From the NCBI GenBank assembly GCA_016203535.1, contig JACQMO010000010.1, positions 1 to 34,882 on the forward strand: DNA of 34,882 nucleotides, in the 5' to 3' direction. This DNA is from Candidatus Uhrbacteria bacterium (GTDB lineage: Bacteria > Patescibacteriota > Patescibacteriia > 2-12-FULL-60-25). A program made the position numbers and the translations under genes. Below, piece by piece: positions 22,173 through 30,155 of the stretch (position 1 is its first letter; every line of letters starts with the position of its first letter). Under the pieces are notes generated by a model that was not told the DNA's origin, ran no database searches, and saw only the letters and a program-made list of their open reading frames with translations.

Positions 22173-23171
22173 TTATGAGCCAAACGCCTTCCTCCGATTT
22201 GCGGCGTGTTCTTCGAGGGTCCGCGCGTAATACGCCTTGCCCGTTTCGTCGGTAAGGAAATAGAAATACGGAGTGTCTTTCGGATCGAGCGCGGCGCGAA
22301 GCGAAGCGAGCCCGGGATTGGCGATGGGGCCCGGCGGCAAGCCGGTATGGGCATAGGTGTTATACGGAGACTCGTTCTTCACCTCGTCGAGCGTCAGTCG
22401 GCTTCGGCCGGTCTGGAGCACGTAGTTCAACGTGGCGTCCGACTGGAGCGCCATGCCGATCGAAAGTCGATTCATGAAAATTCCCGCGATGGTCGGCCGA
22501 TCCTCGTCATGGCGCGCTTCTTTCTCGACGATGGACGCGAGCGTTACGAGCTCGGAGAGCGATCGTTTCTGCGCCTGAAGCTTCGCCGGCATGTCCGCGG
22601 TTTTTTCCTGGAATTCCGCCAACTGCTTGCGGAACAATCCGTCGGGAAGTTCGTCCTTCCAGACACGGTAAGTGTCCGGAAACAGATACCCTTCGAGGGT
22701 CGTCTTCGGAGGCAGCGCGTTCAAAAAAGGAAATTCGGACGCGAACCGTTCCGCCAAAAAGTCGCTCGGCCGTGCGTCGACCCCCGCCTTCCCAAGTTCC
22801 GTCATGACATCAGCGATCGTCCACCCTTCGAGAATCCGGACCGTCGCCTCCTCACGCTCCGGACCGCGCGCCAGAAGCCGCGCGAGATCGCGGTAGTTCA
22901 ACCCGATTCGGAGATGGTACTCGCCTGCCCGTGGGGTGGCTGCCGCCGGATCCACCTGTGCGTAGATTCGATACAACAACGGCGAAGAGATAAGTTTCGC
23001 CTCCCGCAGCCGGTCGGCGATCGAGGAGACTGAAGCGCCGGGCGGGATCTCGATGCGAACACGCGGTGCGTCCGGAAGCGGTACGCGAACATAGACTTCG
23101 GGAAGCGCTCGGACGACTCCGATCGTCGCGGCGAGAAAAAGGATCCCGCCAAACCAAAAGAGCGCCTTCAT
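22173..23171 (-). CDS. mltG: MltG endolytic transglycosylase
   Basis: MltG (YceG) is a membrane-anchored lytic transglycosylase that cuts nascent peptidoglycan strands and sets their length. The 332-aa protein has one N-terminal membrane segment (about 4-22), a LysM-like part (about 38-105, IPPGASVSSIADRLREAKLI) and the YceG domain. The catalytic region LASIVEKEARHDEDRP (211-226) holds the essential Glu, and TLEGYLFPDTY, LQSDATLNYVL and SPYNTYAHTGLPPGPI are typical. It overlaps the PAP2 gene start by 4 nt (ATGA) and is the last gene of the gpmI run. Length and motifs are standard. Confidence 0.96.
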   Translation of the reverse strand: MKALFWFGGILFLAATIGVVRALPEVYVRVPLPDAPRVRIEIPPGASVSSIADRLREAKLISSPLLYRIYAQVDPAAATPRAGEYHLRIGLNYRDLARLLARGPEREEATVRILEGWTIADVMTELGKAGVDARPSDFLAERFASEFPFLNALPPKTTLEGYLFPDTYRVWKDELPDGLFRKQLAEFQEKTADMPAKLQAQKRSLSELVTLASIVEKEARHDEDRPTIAGIFMNRLSIGMALQSDATLNYVLQTGRSRLTLDEVKNESPYNTYAHTGLPPGPIANPGLASLRAALDPKDTPYFYFLTDETGKAYYARTLEEHAANRRKAFGS

Positions 23172-23734
23172 GCGTGGGTGTTCCTCCGCGCCGCGCGCTC
23201 GATGTCGCGCGTCCGAAGTTGTTCATGGCCGAAACGGACGAACGCGAACGACGCGACTCCCACCGCGATCCCTCCCAGGACGTCCGTCGGATAGTGGACC
23301 CCGGCGGCGATGCGGCTGACAGCGACGAGCACGGCGAGTAGGAGGGCGATGAGTCCCAATTTCCGGTTGGTGAAAAAGACGGCGCAGGCCATCGCGATCG
23401 CCGTGGCCGTATGCCCGGACGGAAACGCGGAGGTGAGCGGCTTCGGGATGAGGGACCGGATCGGGTACGCCGCATCGAACGGAAGCTGAACGGGCCGCCC
23501 GCGCAGCACAAACGCGGCGATGAATGCCGTCAGCGCGAGCGCCGTAAGCAGCGACCATCCGATCTCGATCGCGCCGTGGCGATAGGTCTTTTGCGGGATG
23601 AGGAGAAAGCCCGCGGCGATCGCCGCGAAGGCAAATATAAGCCAGCGCGCCCCGAACACCACGGCCGCAACCGCGAACGGTGATTCCAGCACCGCCTGCT
23701 GGATCAATGAAACAAATTGAGCTTCCGTCGTCAT
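23168..23734 (-). CDS. PAP2-family phosphatase (undecaprenyl-PP phosphatase-like)
   Basis: A 188-aa integral membrane phosphatase with about five membrane segments. The catalytic signature of the PAP2 family is present: PSGHT at 105-109 and SRIAAGVHYPTD at 140-151, with the active-site His in each; the first motif is degenerate (RGRP at 78-81 in place of KxxxxxxRP). Members of this size next to cell-wall genes often dephosphorylate undecaprenyl pyrophosphate to recycle the lipid carrier, which fits its overlap with mltG; phosphatidylglycerol phosphate is another possible substrate. It overlaps nth by 4 nt as well. Confidence 0.88.
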   Translation of the reverse strand: MTTEAQFVSLIQQAVLESPFAVAAVVFGARWLIFAFAAIAAGFLLIPQKTYRHGAIEIGWSLLTALALTAFIAAFVLRGRPVQLPFDAAYPIRSLIPKPLTSAFPSGHTATAIAMACAVFFTNRKLGLIALLLAVLVAVSRIAAGVHYPTDVLGGIAVGVASFAFVRFGHEQLRTRDIERAARRNTHA

Positions 23735-24372
23735 GGTTTCGGGGTCTTCCGTTCATACGCGCACCACTTCGCGACCGGGCAGCGCCAGCATTGCGGAGTC
23801 CGCGCGACGCAGATGTCGCGGCCGAAGCGGACCATAGAGCGGTTCACGTCGTTCCAGTTTTTTTGGGGGATGAGCGTGCGAAGGTCCTTCTCCATTTTTT
23901 CAGGATTGTTCGCGCGTGACCAGCCCAGCCGGCGGATGATGCGGAAGACATGCGTATCCACCGCGATCGCCGGGATGCCGAACGCATACGATAGCACACA
24001 GCTCGCCGTCTTCCGTCCGACGCCGGGAAGCGACGTCAATTCGTCCATGGTGCGCGGCACCTTCCCTCGGAACTCCTTCAGGATGTTCTGCGCGAGCCCC
24101 TTGATCGCCTTTGCTTTCGAACGGTACAGGCCGATGGTATTGATCCGTGCCGCAATCTCCGCAACCGACGCTCTTGCGAGCGATTCCCATGTCGGAAACC
24201 GCTTCCGAAAGGCAGGAAAAACGCGGAGCACCTGCACGTCCGTCGTCCGCGCACTCATCAGGACGCCCAACAAGGTGTCTTCTGCGGTTCCTAAATCCAT
24301 ATCCCCTTTTTGGGGATACCGCTTACCAAGGATCATAACGACCTTCGCGGCGATTTCAGGTGTCGGTGTCAT
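23731..24372 (-). CDS. nth: Endonuclease III
   Basis: A 213-aa DNA glycosylase/AP lyase removing oxidised pyrimidines in base-excision repair. The helix-hairpin-helix LPGVGRKTA carries the catalytic Lys121; Asp139 lies in VDTHVFRI. Four Cys with spacing C-x6-C-x2-C-x5-C at the C-terminus bind the [4Fe-4S] cluster, exactly as in E. coli Nth. ATG at 24372 is preferred over ATG at 24381 as the family start. It follows gpmI after 39 nt that consist of degenerate 7-bp repeats, and its last 4 nt overlap the PAP2 gene. Confidence 0.97.
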   Translation of the reverse strand: MTPTPEIAAKVVMILGKRYPQKGDMDLGTAEDTLLGVLMSARTTDVQVLRVFPAFRKRFPTWESLARASVAEIAARINTIGLYRSKAKAIKGLAQNILKEFRGKVPRTMDELTSLPGVGRKTASCVLSYAFGIPAIAVDTHVFRIIRRLGWSRANNPEKMEKDLRTLIPQKNWNDVNRSMVRFGRDICVARTPQCWRCPVAKWCAYERKTPKP

Positions 24373-24414
24373 ACGTCTCACGGCTCTCTGTTCACGGCTC
24401 GCGGTTCCCGCTCA
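24373..24414. repeat. Degenerate 7-bp tandem repeat between gpmI and nth
   Basis: Six heptamers in phase: ACGTCTC, ACGGCTC, TCTGTTC, ACGGCTC, GCGGTTC, CCGCTCA. They fill the whole gap between the two genes and just touch the gpmI stop. Confidence 0.7.
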
Positions 24415-25989
24415 CATGAGCGGCCTCCCCGTCATGTCCTCCGGAATCGGAAGCTCCATCATGTTCAGGATGGTCGGCGCGACGTCCGCGAGCATCCCGA
24501 CCGGCGGCGTGAGCGCGAGATCCCCGCCGATGACGTCGCCCGTCGGCGCCTTGAGCCCCTCATAACTCTTCCCGACCACGAGAAACGGAACGGGGTTGGT
24601 CGAATGCTCTTTGTCGATCTCTCCGGTGGTGAGGTTCTTTACCTCCTCCGCATTCCCGTGGTCCGCCGTGATCACCACCGTGCCCCCCACCGCGAGGGCG
24701 GCATCCACGATCTGCCCGATCGCCTTGTCCACGGTCTCGCAGGCGGTGACGGTCGCCGGTTCATTTCCCGTGTGGCCCACCATGTCCGGATTCGCAAAAT
24801 TGAGCGCGATGAAATCATACGTCCCCTTGGCAATCTCCTGCACGACCTTCTCGGCGATCTGCATCGCCGCCATTTCCGGCGCTTTGTCATACGTTGACAC
24901 CCGCGGGCTCGGGATGATGACCCGGTCCTCTCCTGGAAATTCCTCCTCGCGCATCCCGTTCAGGAAAAACGTCACGTGCGCATACTTTTCCGTTTCCGCG
25001 ATGTGGAGCTGCTTGAGCCCGGCGTCCGAAATCACCCGCGCGAGACAGGTGTCGATGAGCTGCGGCGGATACGCGACCTGCACCGGAAGGTCCTTTTCAT
25101 ACTCCGTAAAGGTGGCGAAAAAAAGGTTCGGGATGAACGACCGCGGGAACTTGTCGAAATTCGGCAGCACGAACGCTTTCGTGAGCTCGCGCGAACGGTC
25201 CGGCCGGAAGTTGAAGAAAATGCAGGCGTCGTTCTCGTTCACCGTGGCGACGGGCTTGCCGCCCTTCTGGATGACGGTCGGGATGAACTCTTCGTCATAG
25301 ACCGACTGCGCGTACGAGGCCGTGATGGCATCCACGGCGGACGTCGCGGTCGCATCGGCCTTTCCGAGCGCGATCGCGTCGTACGTTTTTTGGACTCGAT
25401 CCCACCGGTTGTCGCGGTCCATCGCGAAAAAACGCCCGGCAAGCGTCGCGACCTTCCCGACGCCGAGATCCGACATCTTCTGTTCGAGCGATCGGATAAA
25501 CCCCACGCCGCTGTTGAAAATCGTGTCGCGGCCGTCGAGGAAGGCATGGACGGCGACGCGGTCGAACTTCTGACGCTGACACAAATCGAGCAGCGCATAG
25601 AGATGCTCGTCCGCGGCATGGACCGCGCCCGGAGAAACGAGGCCCATCAAGTGCAGCGTGCTTTTCTTCGACTTCGCGTGGTTCACCGCGGCGAGCAGGG
25701 TCGGATGTTCGAAAAATTCCCCGTTCTCGATGGAAATCGAAATGCGGGGGTAACTTTGGTAAAAAATGCGGCCCGCGCCGATCGTCAGGTGTCCGACTTC
25801 CGAGTTTCCCATCTCGCCCCACGAAAGACCCACGGCTTCGGCGGACGCCCGGACCGTCATGGCGGGATAGGATTCGACCAGCTTTTGGAACACCGGCATC
25901 TTCGCCGACCGGACGGCATTCCCCTCCGCCGTCGGGGCAATACCGAAACCGTCCAGAACGATGAGAACGACGGGTTTTGGCCTCGACAT
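24412..25989 (-). CDS. gpmI: 2,3-bisphosphoglycerate-independent phosphoglycerate mutase
   Basis: A 525-aa dimanganese enzyme interconverting 3- and 2-phosphoglycerate in lower glycolysis; it acts in the same pathway as pyruvate kinase at 32080. It belongs to the alkaline phosphatase superfamily: metal ligand Asp13 in VLDGFG, phosphoserine nucleophile Ser63 in GEMGNSEVGH, HAFLDGRDT, FNFRPDRSREL, NPDMVGHTG and ADHGNAE are all in place. ATG at 25989 (MSRPKPVVLIVLDGFG) is the family start; the frame extending upstream covers the promoter. It is first in the gpmI-nth-PAP2-mltG run. Confidence 0.97.
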   Translation of the reverse strand: MSRPKPVVLIVLDGFGIAPTAEGNAVRSAKMPVFQKLVESYPAMTVRASAEAVGLSWGEMGNSEVGHLTIGAGRIFYQSYPRISISIENGEFFEHPTLLAAVNHAKSKKSTLHLMGLVSPGAVHAADEHLYALLDLCQRQKFDRVAVHAFLDGRDTIFNSGVGFIRSLEQKMSDLGVGKVATLAGRFFAMDRDNRWDRVQKTYDAIALGKADATATSAVDAITASYAQSVYDEEFIPTVIQKGGKPVATVNENDACIFFNFRPDRSRELTKAFVLPNFDKFPRSFIPNLFFATFTEYEKDLPVQVAYPPQLIDTCLARVISDAGLKQLHIAETEKYAHVTFFLNGMREEEFPGEDRVIIPSPRVSTYDKAPEMAAMQIAEKVVQEIAKGTYDFIALNFANPDMVGHTGNEPATVTACETVDKAIGQIVDAALAVGGTVVITADHGNAEEVKNLTTGEIDKEHSTNPVPFLVVGKSYEGLKAPTGDVIGGDLALTPPVGMLADVAPTILNMMELPIPEDMTGRPLM

Positions 25990-26010
25990 ACCGCGTGGGT
26001 TGTACCGGAT

Positions 26011-26039
26011 AGCATACGGACTGCGCGGAAACGGCACAA
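26011..26039 (-). promoter_or_regulatory. Promoter of gpmI
   Basis: TTGTGC (26034-26039) and TATGCT (26011-26016) with a 17-nt spacer on the minus strand; the 5' UTR would be about 15 nt. Confidence 0.5.
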
Positions 26040-26048
26040 GAACACGCC

Positions 26049-26077
26049 TTGACAAAACGCCTGTTTTTTGCTATATT
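26049..26077 (+). promoter_or_regulatory. Strong promoter of the 568-aa membrane protein gene
   Basis: Consensus TTGACA (26049-26054) and TATATT (26072-26077) with a 17-nt spacer. The 5' UTR of about 100 nt ends in GAGAAAGGA before ATG at 26185. It is one of the two best promoters in the window. Confidence 0.8.
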
Positions 26078-26184
26078 TTCTCATTCCGTTTTCGCCCGCG
26101 GTGGGATACGCTCACCCGGGAGGAAGTTCGGAAACGCCCTTCGACAGACCAACATCACATCCCGAATCCGGGAGAAAGGACGTC

Positions 26185-27891
26185 ATGACAACCTCGGCTC
26201 ACAAAGACGCGGAAGAGACGGGAGGAGTGATCCTCTCGAGCGACCAGCAACACGAGCTCCTCACCCAGATCCTGACCGTCGCCGGGGCGACCATGCCCCC
26301 GAGCGTCGAGGGGACCAAACCCGACCACCTCAAGGCCAACTTGAGCACGGCGGACATCGAAGCCCTCCTCCACCGGTTGCTCGCGGAGGAGGACAAGTTC
26401 GAGGGAGATCTCCGGGTGCTCGTGGATACCATCATCGACCTCGCGGTGGAGCTTCTGAAGGACAAGCAGAAGGCGGAAACGCCCTCGGTGAAGCCGGACG
26501 ACGCGCCCACGGTGACGAACGAGGATGCGGAGGTGAAGGCGGCCGTCGCATCTCCGGCTCCGGAGGAAACTCCGGTGTCACAGGACGAAGCGCTGTCCTC
26601 GCGGCTCGAAGTCAAGGCGAGCGCGGATCGCGGACTCCCGACGGCGGCAGAGCCGGAAGCGCCGGCGGAGAAGCCGGTCTTCGCGCTCGTCCGCGCCGAG
26701 AAGCCGCAGGCGGCCGAGGCGTCGGAGTTCCCGACGAAGAAGCCGATCGACACGGACAAGCTGCCGCCGGACGAACCGTCGATCGAGGCGGTGAATCTGG
26801 CCGGGAAGTCCCCGTCCCAGATGCCCACGACGCCGAATGGCCATCCGACGACGCCGTCGGGGGAAGACGAGGAAACGAGTCTTTTCAAGGCCGGACCGGA
26901 CGAGGCGTCGCCGCCGTCCATCCTGATTCCGGTGGAACAGGCCAGCGTGACCGACCCGACCGCCCTGGCGCATGCGACGCCGGCCATCGGGCCGTCATCG
27001 GCGCCGACGCCATCCGTCATCATCAAGCAACCGAACCCGAACCCGCTTCCGAGACCGAAACCGCCGCTCAAAAAGCGGCCGGCGCCGGACTCGGAAATGG
27101 GGATCCGCACGATCGCGCGTGAGGGCGGCCGGCCCTCGCCCACCGCCGACGAGCCGGAGATCATCGTGACGGAGGATGTTCTCACGCCATCGTTGGCTCC
27201 CAGATCCCAACCCCGCAGCAAGCACCTCCCCGCCAACCTGGTGGGGGAAATCGAGGCAGAAATGGAAGAGGCGAAGAAACAGAGGACCGGCGACAGCGCG
27301 CCCCCCGAACGCGCGTCCGACTCGATCTTCAACGTCAAGACGGGTGAGAAGATCGACCTGTCGCCGCCTCCGACCGACGTTCCGCCGCCCGAACAGGCGG
27401 CCGAACCGAACGCGGAGCCGGCGGCGAAACCCGATCCGACGACGAAGATGCCAGCGACCCCCGACTTCGCTCCCCTGCCGCCGCCCGCGCAACCCCCGGT
27501 CGGTCGCACGGGTGCGGCAAGGCGCGCGTTCGAGCGCGCGGTCGCGGTCGCCAAGCGAAACGCCTGGCCGATCGCGGTCGCTGCCGTCGTCCTCCTCGCC
27601 ATCATCGGCACGGCCGTGGCGAAGCAGTTCCTCGGCACGCCCGCCGCACCCGTAGCGGACGCACCGAAGGGACAGCCGGTCACGCCGGAGCTTCTCGCCA
27701 AGGTGGCCGAAGCTTCCGGCGGCAAGAAGTCCGGCACGCCGGACTGCTGGAAAACCGCGTGGGCGGACGCGCCGGGCAGCGGCCCCTACGTCGACTGCTC
27801 GGAGGCCCACCACCCGATCGCGAAGTTCACCCCGGACGGGAATCCGGAGTGCTACAGCGTGACCGAGTGCCGGGTGGTCATCCCGCAGTAA
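26185..27891 (+). CDS. Large disordered single-pass membrane protein, unknown
   Basis: A 568-aa protein that I do not recognise. Residues 1-110 are helical and acidic (SSDQQHELLTQILTVAGA, IEALLHRLLAEEDKF). About 115-455 is a long low-complexity region rich in Pro, Ala, Glu, Lys and Thr, surely disordered. One membrane segment lies at about 460-480 (AWPIAVAAVVLLAIIGTAVA), preceded by Arg/Lys, so the disordered part should be cytoplasmic. The 85-residue end is external and has four Cys (PDCWKTAW, VDCSEAHH, PECYSVTECRVV), perhaps two disulfides. The start is set by AAAGGA 4 nt upstream. It is monocistronic, with a strong promoter and a good terminator. The architecture suggests a scaffold or a sensor, but this is a guess. 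Confidence 0.75.
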   Translation: MTTSAHKDAEETGGVILSSDQQHELLTQILTVAGATMPPSVEGTKPDHLKANLSTADIEALLHRLLAEEDKFEGDLRVLVDTIIDLAVELLKDKQKAETPSVKPDDAPTVTNEDAEVKAAVASPAPEETPVSQDEALSSRLEVKASADRGLPTAAEPEAPAEKPVFALVRAEKPQAAEASEFPTKKPIDTDKLPPDEPSIEAVNLAGKSPSQMPTTPNGHPTTPSGEDEETSLFKAGPDEASPPSILIPVEQASVTDPTALAHATPAIGPSSAPTPSVIIKQPNPNPLPRPKPPLKKRPAPDSEMGIRTIAREGGRPSPTADEPEIIVTEDVLTPSLAPRSQPRSKHLPANLVGEIEAEMEEAKKQRTGDSAPPERASDSIFNVKTGEKIDLSPPPTDVPPPEQAAEPNAEPAAKPDPTTKMPATPDFAPLPPPAQPPVGRTGAARRAFERAVAVAKRNAWPIAVAAVVLLAIIGTAVAKQFLGTPAAPVADAPKGQPVTPELLAKVAEASGGKKSGTPDCWKTAWADAPGSGPYVDCSEAHHPIAKFTPDGNPECYSVTECRVVIPQ

Positions 27892-27922
27892 GGGCAACTC
27901 GCACCTTCGTTCTCAACCGACC

Positions 27923-27959
27923 CCGCATCACGTCCACGGACATGGTGCGGGGTTTTTCT
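27923..27959 (+). terminator. Intrinsic terminator of the 568-aa protein gene
   Basis: CCCCGCATCA pairs with TGGTGCGGGG (one G-U pair), with GTCC/GGAC continuing the stem, followed by TTTTTC. Confidence 0.85.
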
Positions 27960-28192
27960 TATCCCAAAAATTTCTCGAGCGTCGCCTCCATCTCCTTTTT
28001 CGCTGCACGAATCTTCATCGCGTACCAGACGCTTTGGACGCCGAAGATCAGGAAAAAGACGCTGACGAGATAGACGAAACTCGCTGGCCAGATGATGAAG
28101 AGGATGGCCCAAAGGATCAAACCGATTCCGAGAAACGTAAGCTGGCTCGAAACGTGATTGGCGAATGAGGAAAAGGCGTGGGGGCGTTTCAT
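27959..28192 (-). CDS. Small two-TM membrane protein, unknown
   Basis: A 77-aa protein with two membrane segments (about 17-36 and 37-58) joined by a tight turn, a short basic N-terminus (MKRPHAFSS) and a charged C-terminal helix (AAKKEMEATLEKFLG). This 2TM hairpin type is common among small bacterial proteins of unknown function. It is divergent from the pterin dehydratase gene and converges on the terminator of the 568-aa gene, with its stop at the U-tract. Confidence 0.6.
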   Translation of the reverse strand: MKRPHAFSSFANHVSSQLTFLGIGLILWAILFIIWPASFVYLVSVFFLIFGVQSVWYAMKIRAAKKEMEATLEKFLG

Positions 28193-28259
28193 AGGTTTGT
28201 GGCGGCAGGGCCTGCCGCATTCGCTTTGAGTTACCGGAATAGGATATCATTGATTGACT

Positions 28260-28607
28260 ATGGATACGACCCCACTCGAACAGCAACATTGCGTCCCGTG
28301 TGAGGGAGGGATCCCGCCGATGATGCGGGACGAGGCGATCAAGCTCGCCGCGGAAGTGAACCAATGGGAGCTCGCGCCGGACGCAAAGAGCATTTCGCGC
28401 GAATTCACCCTGAAGGATTTCAAAGAAGCGCTCGCGTTCGTGAACCGCGTGGGCGAGATCGCCGAATCCGAAGGGCACCATCCGGACATCCACTGGTGGT
28501 GGAACAAGGTGAAATTCGAGCTCTCGACCCACGCCGTCAAGGGACTTTCGAACAACGACTTTATTTTGGCGTCGAAGATCAACCGGTTGTTTGAATCTCT
28601 TTCCTGA
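28260..28607 (+). CDS. Pterin-4a-carbinolamine dehydratase (PCD/DCoH family)
   Basis: A 115-aa protein of the PCD family, which dehydrates 4a-hydroxy-tetrahydrobiopterin and in bacteria may also act on other pterins or in molybdopterin metabolism. The core motif EGHHPDIHWWWNKVKFELSTH (about 70-90) carries the active-site His pair and Trp; the first part, REFTLKDFKEALAFVNRVGEIAE, is the typical helix. No aromatic amino-acid hydroxylase is encoded nearby, so the physiological substrate is open. ATG at 28260 is preferred over the upstream TTG. The 3' end overlaps the HIT gene on the opposite strand by 29 nt. Confidence 0.88.
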   Translation: MDTTPLEQQHCVPCEGGIPPMMRDEAIKLAAEVNQWELAPDAKSISREFTLKDFKEALAFVNRVGEIAESEGHHPDIHWWWNKVKFELSTHAVKGLSNNDFILASKINRLFESLS

Positions 28608-28980
28608 TCCGTTCGGCGACCGCCGCGAGTTCTTCCGGCATCGCGTCCCGCGCGTTCGATTGCGCCAAGTCGCCCGGAGCCGAAATCGGCACGAGCTTGA
28701 TGTGCGCGTGCGGAACTTCCAGTCCCTCGATCACGAGCGCGACTTTCGCGCTACCCATCGCCCGGCGGATCGGTTCGATGAGATTCTTCGCGGCCGCGAG
28801 ATACGAACAGAATTCATCCTCCGGAAGATCGAACGGCGAATCGATCTCGCGTTTCGTCACGAGGAGCGTGTGTCCGGGTTGGATCGGACGGATGTCGAGG
28901 AACGCGAAAGACCAGTCGTCTTCCCAGACCTTGTGGCACGGAATCTCACCGGCGATGATTTTCGAAAAAATGGTTGGCAT
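28579..28980 (-). CDS. HIT-family nucleotide hydrolase/transferase
   Basis: A 133-aa HIT protein. The start MPTIFSKIIAGEIPCHKVWEDD, FLDIRPIQPGHTLLVTKRE and the C-terminal PHAHIKLVP are characteristic. The histidine triad is H-A-H-I-K: the central His, the nucleophile that is transiently bound to AMP, is kept, but the third His is Lys. Many bacterial members hydrolyse adenosine 5'-phosphoramidate or dinucleoside polyphosphates. It is divergent from the secreted protease gene, 26 nt away, and overlaps the dehydratase gene tail to tail. Confidence 0.9.
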   Translation of the reverse strand: MPTIFSKIIAGEIPCHKVWEDDWSFAFLDIRPIQPGHTLLVTKREIDSPFDLPEDEFCSYLAAAKNLIEPIRRAMGSAKVALVIEGLEVPHAHIKLVPISAPGDLAQSNARDAMPEELAAVAERIRKEIQTTG

Positions 28981-29006
28981 ATTTGAGGCATGATAACATA
29001 GGTTAA

Positions 29007-30152
29007 ATGAAAAAAATCGTTTTGAACGGGCTTTCCCTCATCGCGCTATCGGGCTTTTTTTTGAATCCGGCGGCGGCCCTGGCGGCCGAACGTCCCTTCC
29101 CCGTCCATCAGGCCGTCGCGCAAGTCCGCTGCGGGAACCGGCAGGGGTCGGGCGTCGTGGTGAATGCGGAAAAAGGATATGTGCTCACGAATGCGCACAT
29201 TCTTCTCAACCTGAACACGCTCATCCCCGACGCGTGCGACGTGGGGTTCATGAATGATCTGACCCTGAAGCCCACGATCTTTTACGAGGCGAAATTCGAC
29301 CGGTACGTGTTCGATGAAGAGCACAACAAGGACTTTGCCGTCCTGAAAATCGGCAAGGCGAAGCAGGCGCAAAAACTGCCGTCATTCCCGTTCTTGAAAA
29401 CGGACGAATTTTCGGCGGTCGGCGATCCGCTTGCGATCCTCGCGTTCCCTTCGAGCAACAAAGGCACGCAGCTCGCGACCGAAGGAACGATCAAGGGGCT
29501 CGAAAGCGGCATCGTAAAGACGGACGCGGTGATTTCCCCCGGGGCTTCCGGCGGCGCGGGACTCGACGCCGCGAACAACCTCATCGGCATCGCGACGCGG
29601 ATCCTCCTCCGGCAGGTGGACGGCGTGGAGGAGGTCGTGGATTACGAACTCGTGGACATCCGCGCGATCCTGACCTGGCTCGATACGTTCGGCGAGAACG
29701 TCCATGACCTGTACACCACGCACGCGGATTTCGACCGCTACCACGTGCCGACGGCGTTTTTCCAGGCGGGGAATCTGAGCTGTGTCCTGCTCGCGAAGAT
29801 CGCGGACACAAGCACGGTCTATTGTCTGCACGCCGACGGCACGCGGTCCGTGTTTCCGAACGACGCGACGTACCATTCCTGGTTCGGCGATTTTTCCGGC
29901 GTCCTGACCGTTCCGGTGGAACAACTCGCGGCCTACCGGCTGGTCTCGAACGTCACGATGAAGCCGGGAACGCTCGTCAAGATTCAGACGGATCCGAAAG
30001 TGTATCTCGTCTCGGACGTCCTCGGGACGCTCCGGTGGATTGAAAATGAGGATCGCGCGAAGGAACTCTACGGCGAGGGATGGGCCGGCTTCGTCAAAGA
30101 TGTCCCGGACACGTTTTTCATCAATTATCGCCTCGGAAGTCCGGTCCAGTAA
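29007..30152 (+). CDS. Secreted trypsin-like serine protease with CPR-type C-terminal domain
   Basis: A 381-aa exported protein: signal peptide (1-27, cleavage after ALA), a chymotrypsin-fold protease (about 33-225) and a C-terminal domain (about 255-381). The catalytic triad is His64 (TNAHIL), Asp109 (KDFAVLKI) and Ser181 (PGASGGAG). The C-terminal part contains VYCLHADGTRSVFPN, SWFGDFSGV, NVTMKPGTLVKIQTDPKVY, LRWIENEDRAKELYGEGW and FFINYRLG, a domain that I recall in many exported CPR proteins of otherwise different type, with no assigned function; it may be a surface-attachment or sorting module. Start ATG at 29007 has a weak AGG 4 nt upstream. The stop lies 3 nt from the converging pyrD. 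Confidence 0.88.
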   Translation: MKKIVLNGLSLIALSGFFLNPAAALAAERPFPVHQAVAQVRCGNRQGSGVVVNAEKGYVLTNAHILLNLNTLIPDACDVGFMNDLTLKPTIFYEAKFDRYVFDEEHNKDFAVLKIGKAKQAQKLPSFPFLKTDEFSAVGDPLAILAFPSSNKGTQLATEGTIKGLESGIVKTDAVISPGASGGAGLDAANNLIGIATRILLRQVDGVEEVVDYELVDIRAILTWLDTFGENVHDLYTTHADFDRYHVPTAFFQAGNLSCVLLAKIADTSTVYCLHADGTRSVFPNDATYHSWFGDFSGVLTVPVEQLAAYRLVSNVTMKPGTLVKIQTDPKVYLVSDVLGTLRWIENEDRAKELYGEGWAGFVKDVPDTFFINYRLGSPVQ

Positions 30153-30155
30153 CGT

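Noticed and set aside
26199-27737. Minus-strand reading frame of about 512 codons
   Set aside because: Opposite the 568-aa gene. The plus strand has the promoter, ribosome-binding site, membrane segment and terminator; the minus frame is Ser/Gly/Ala low-complexity without signals.
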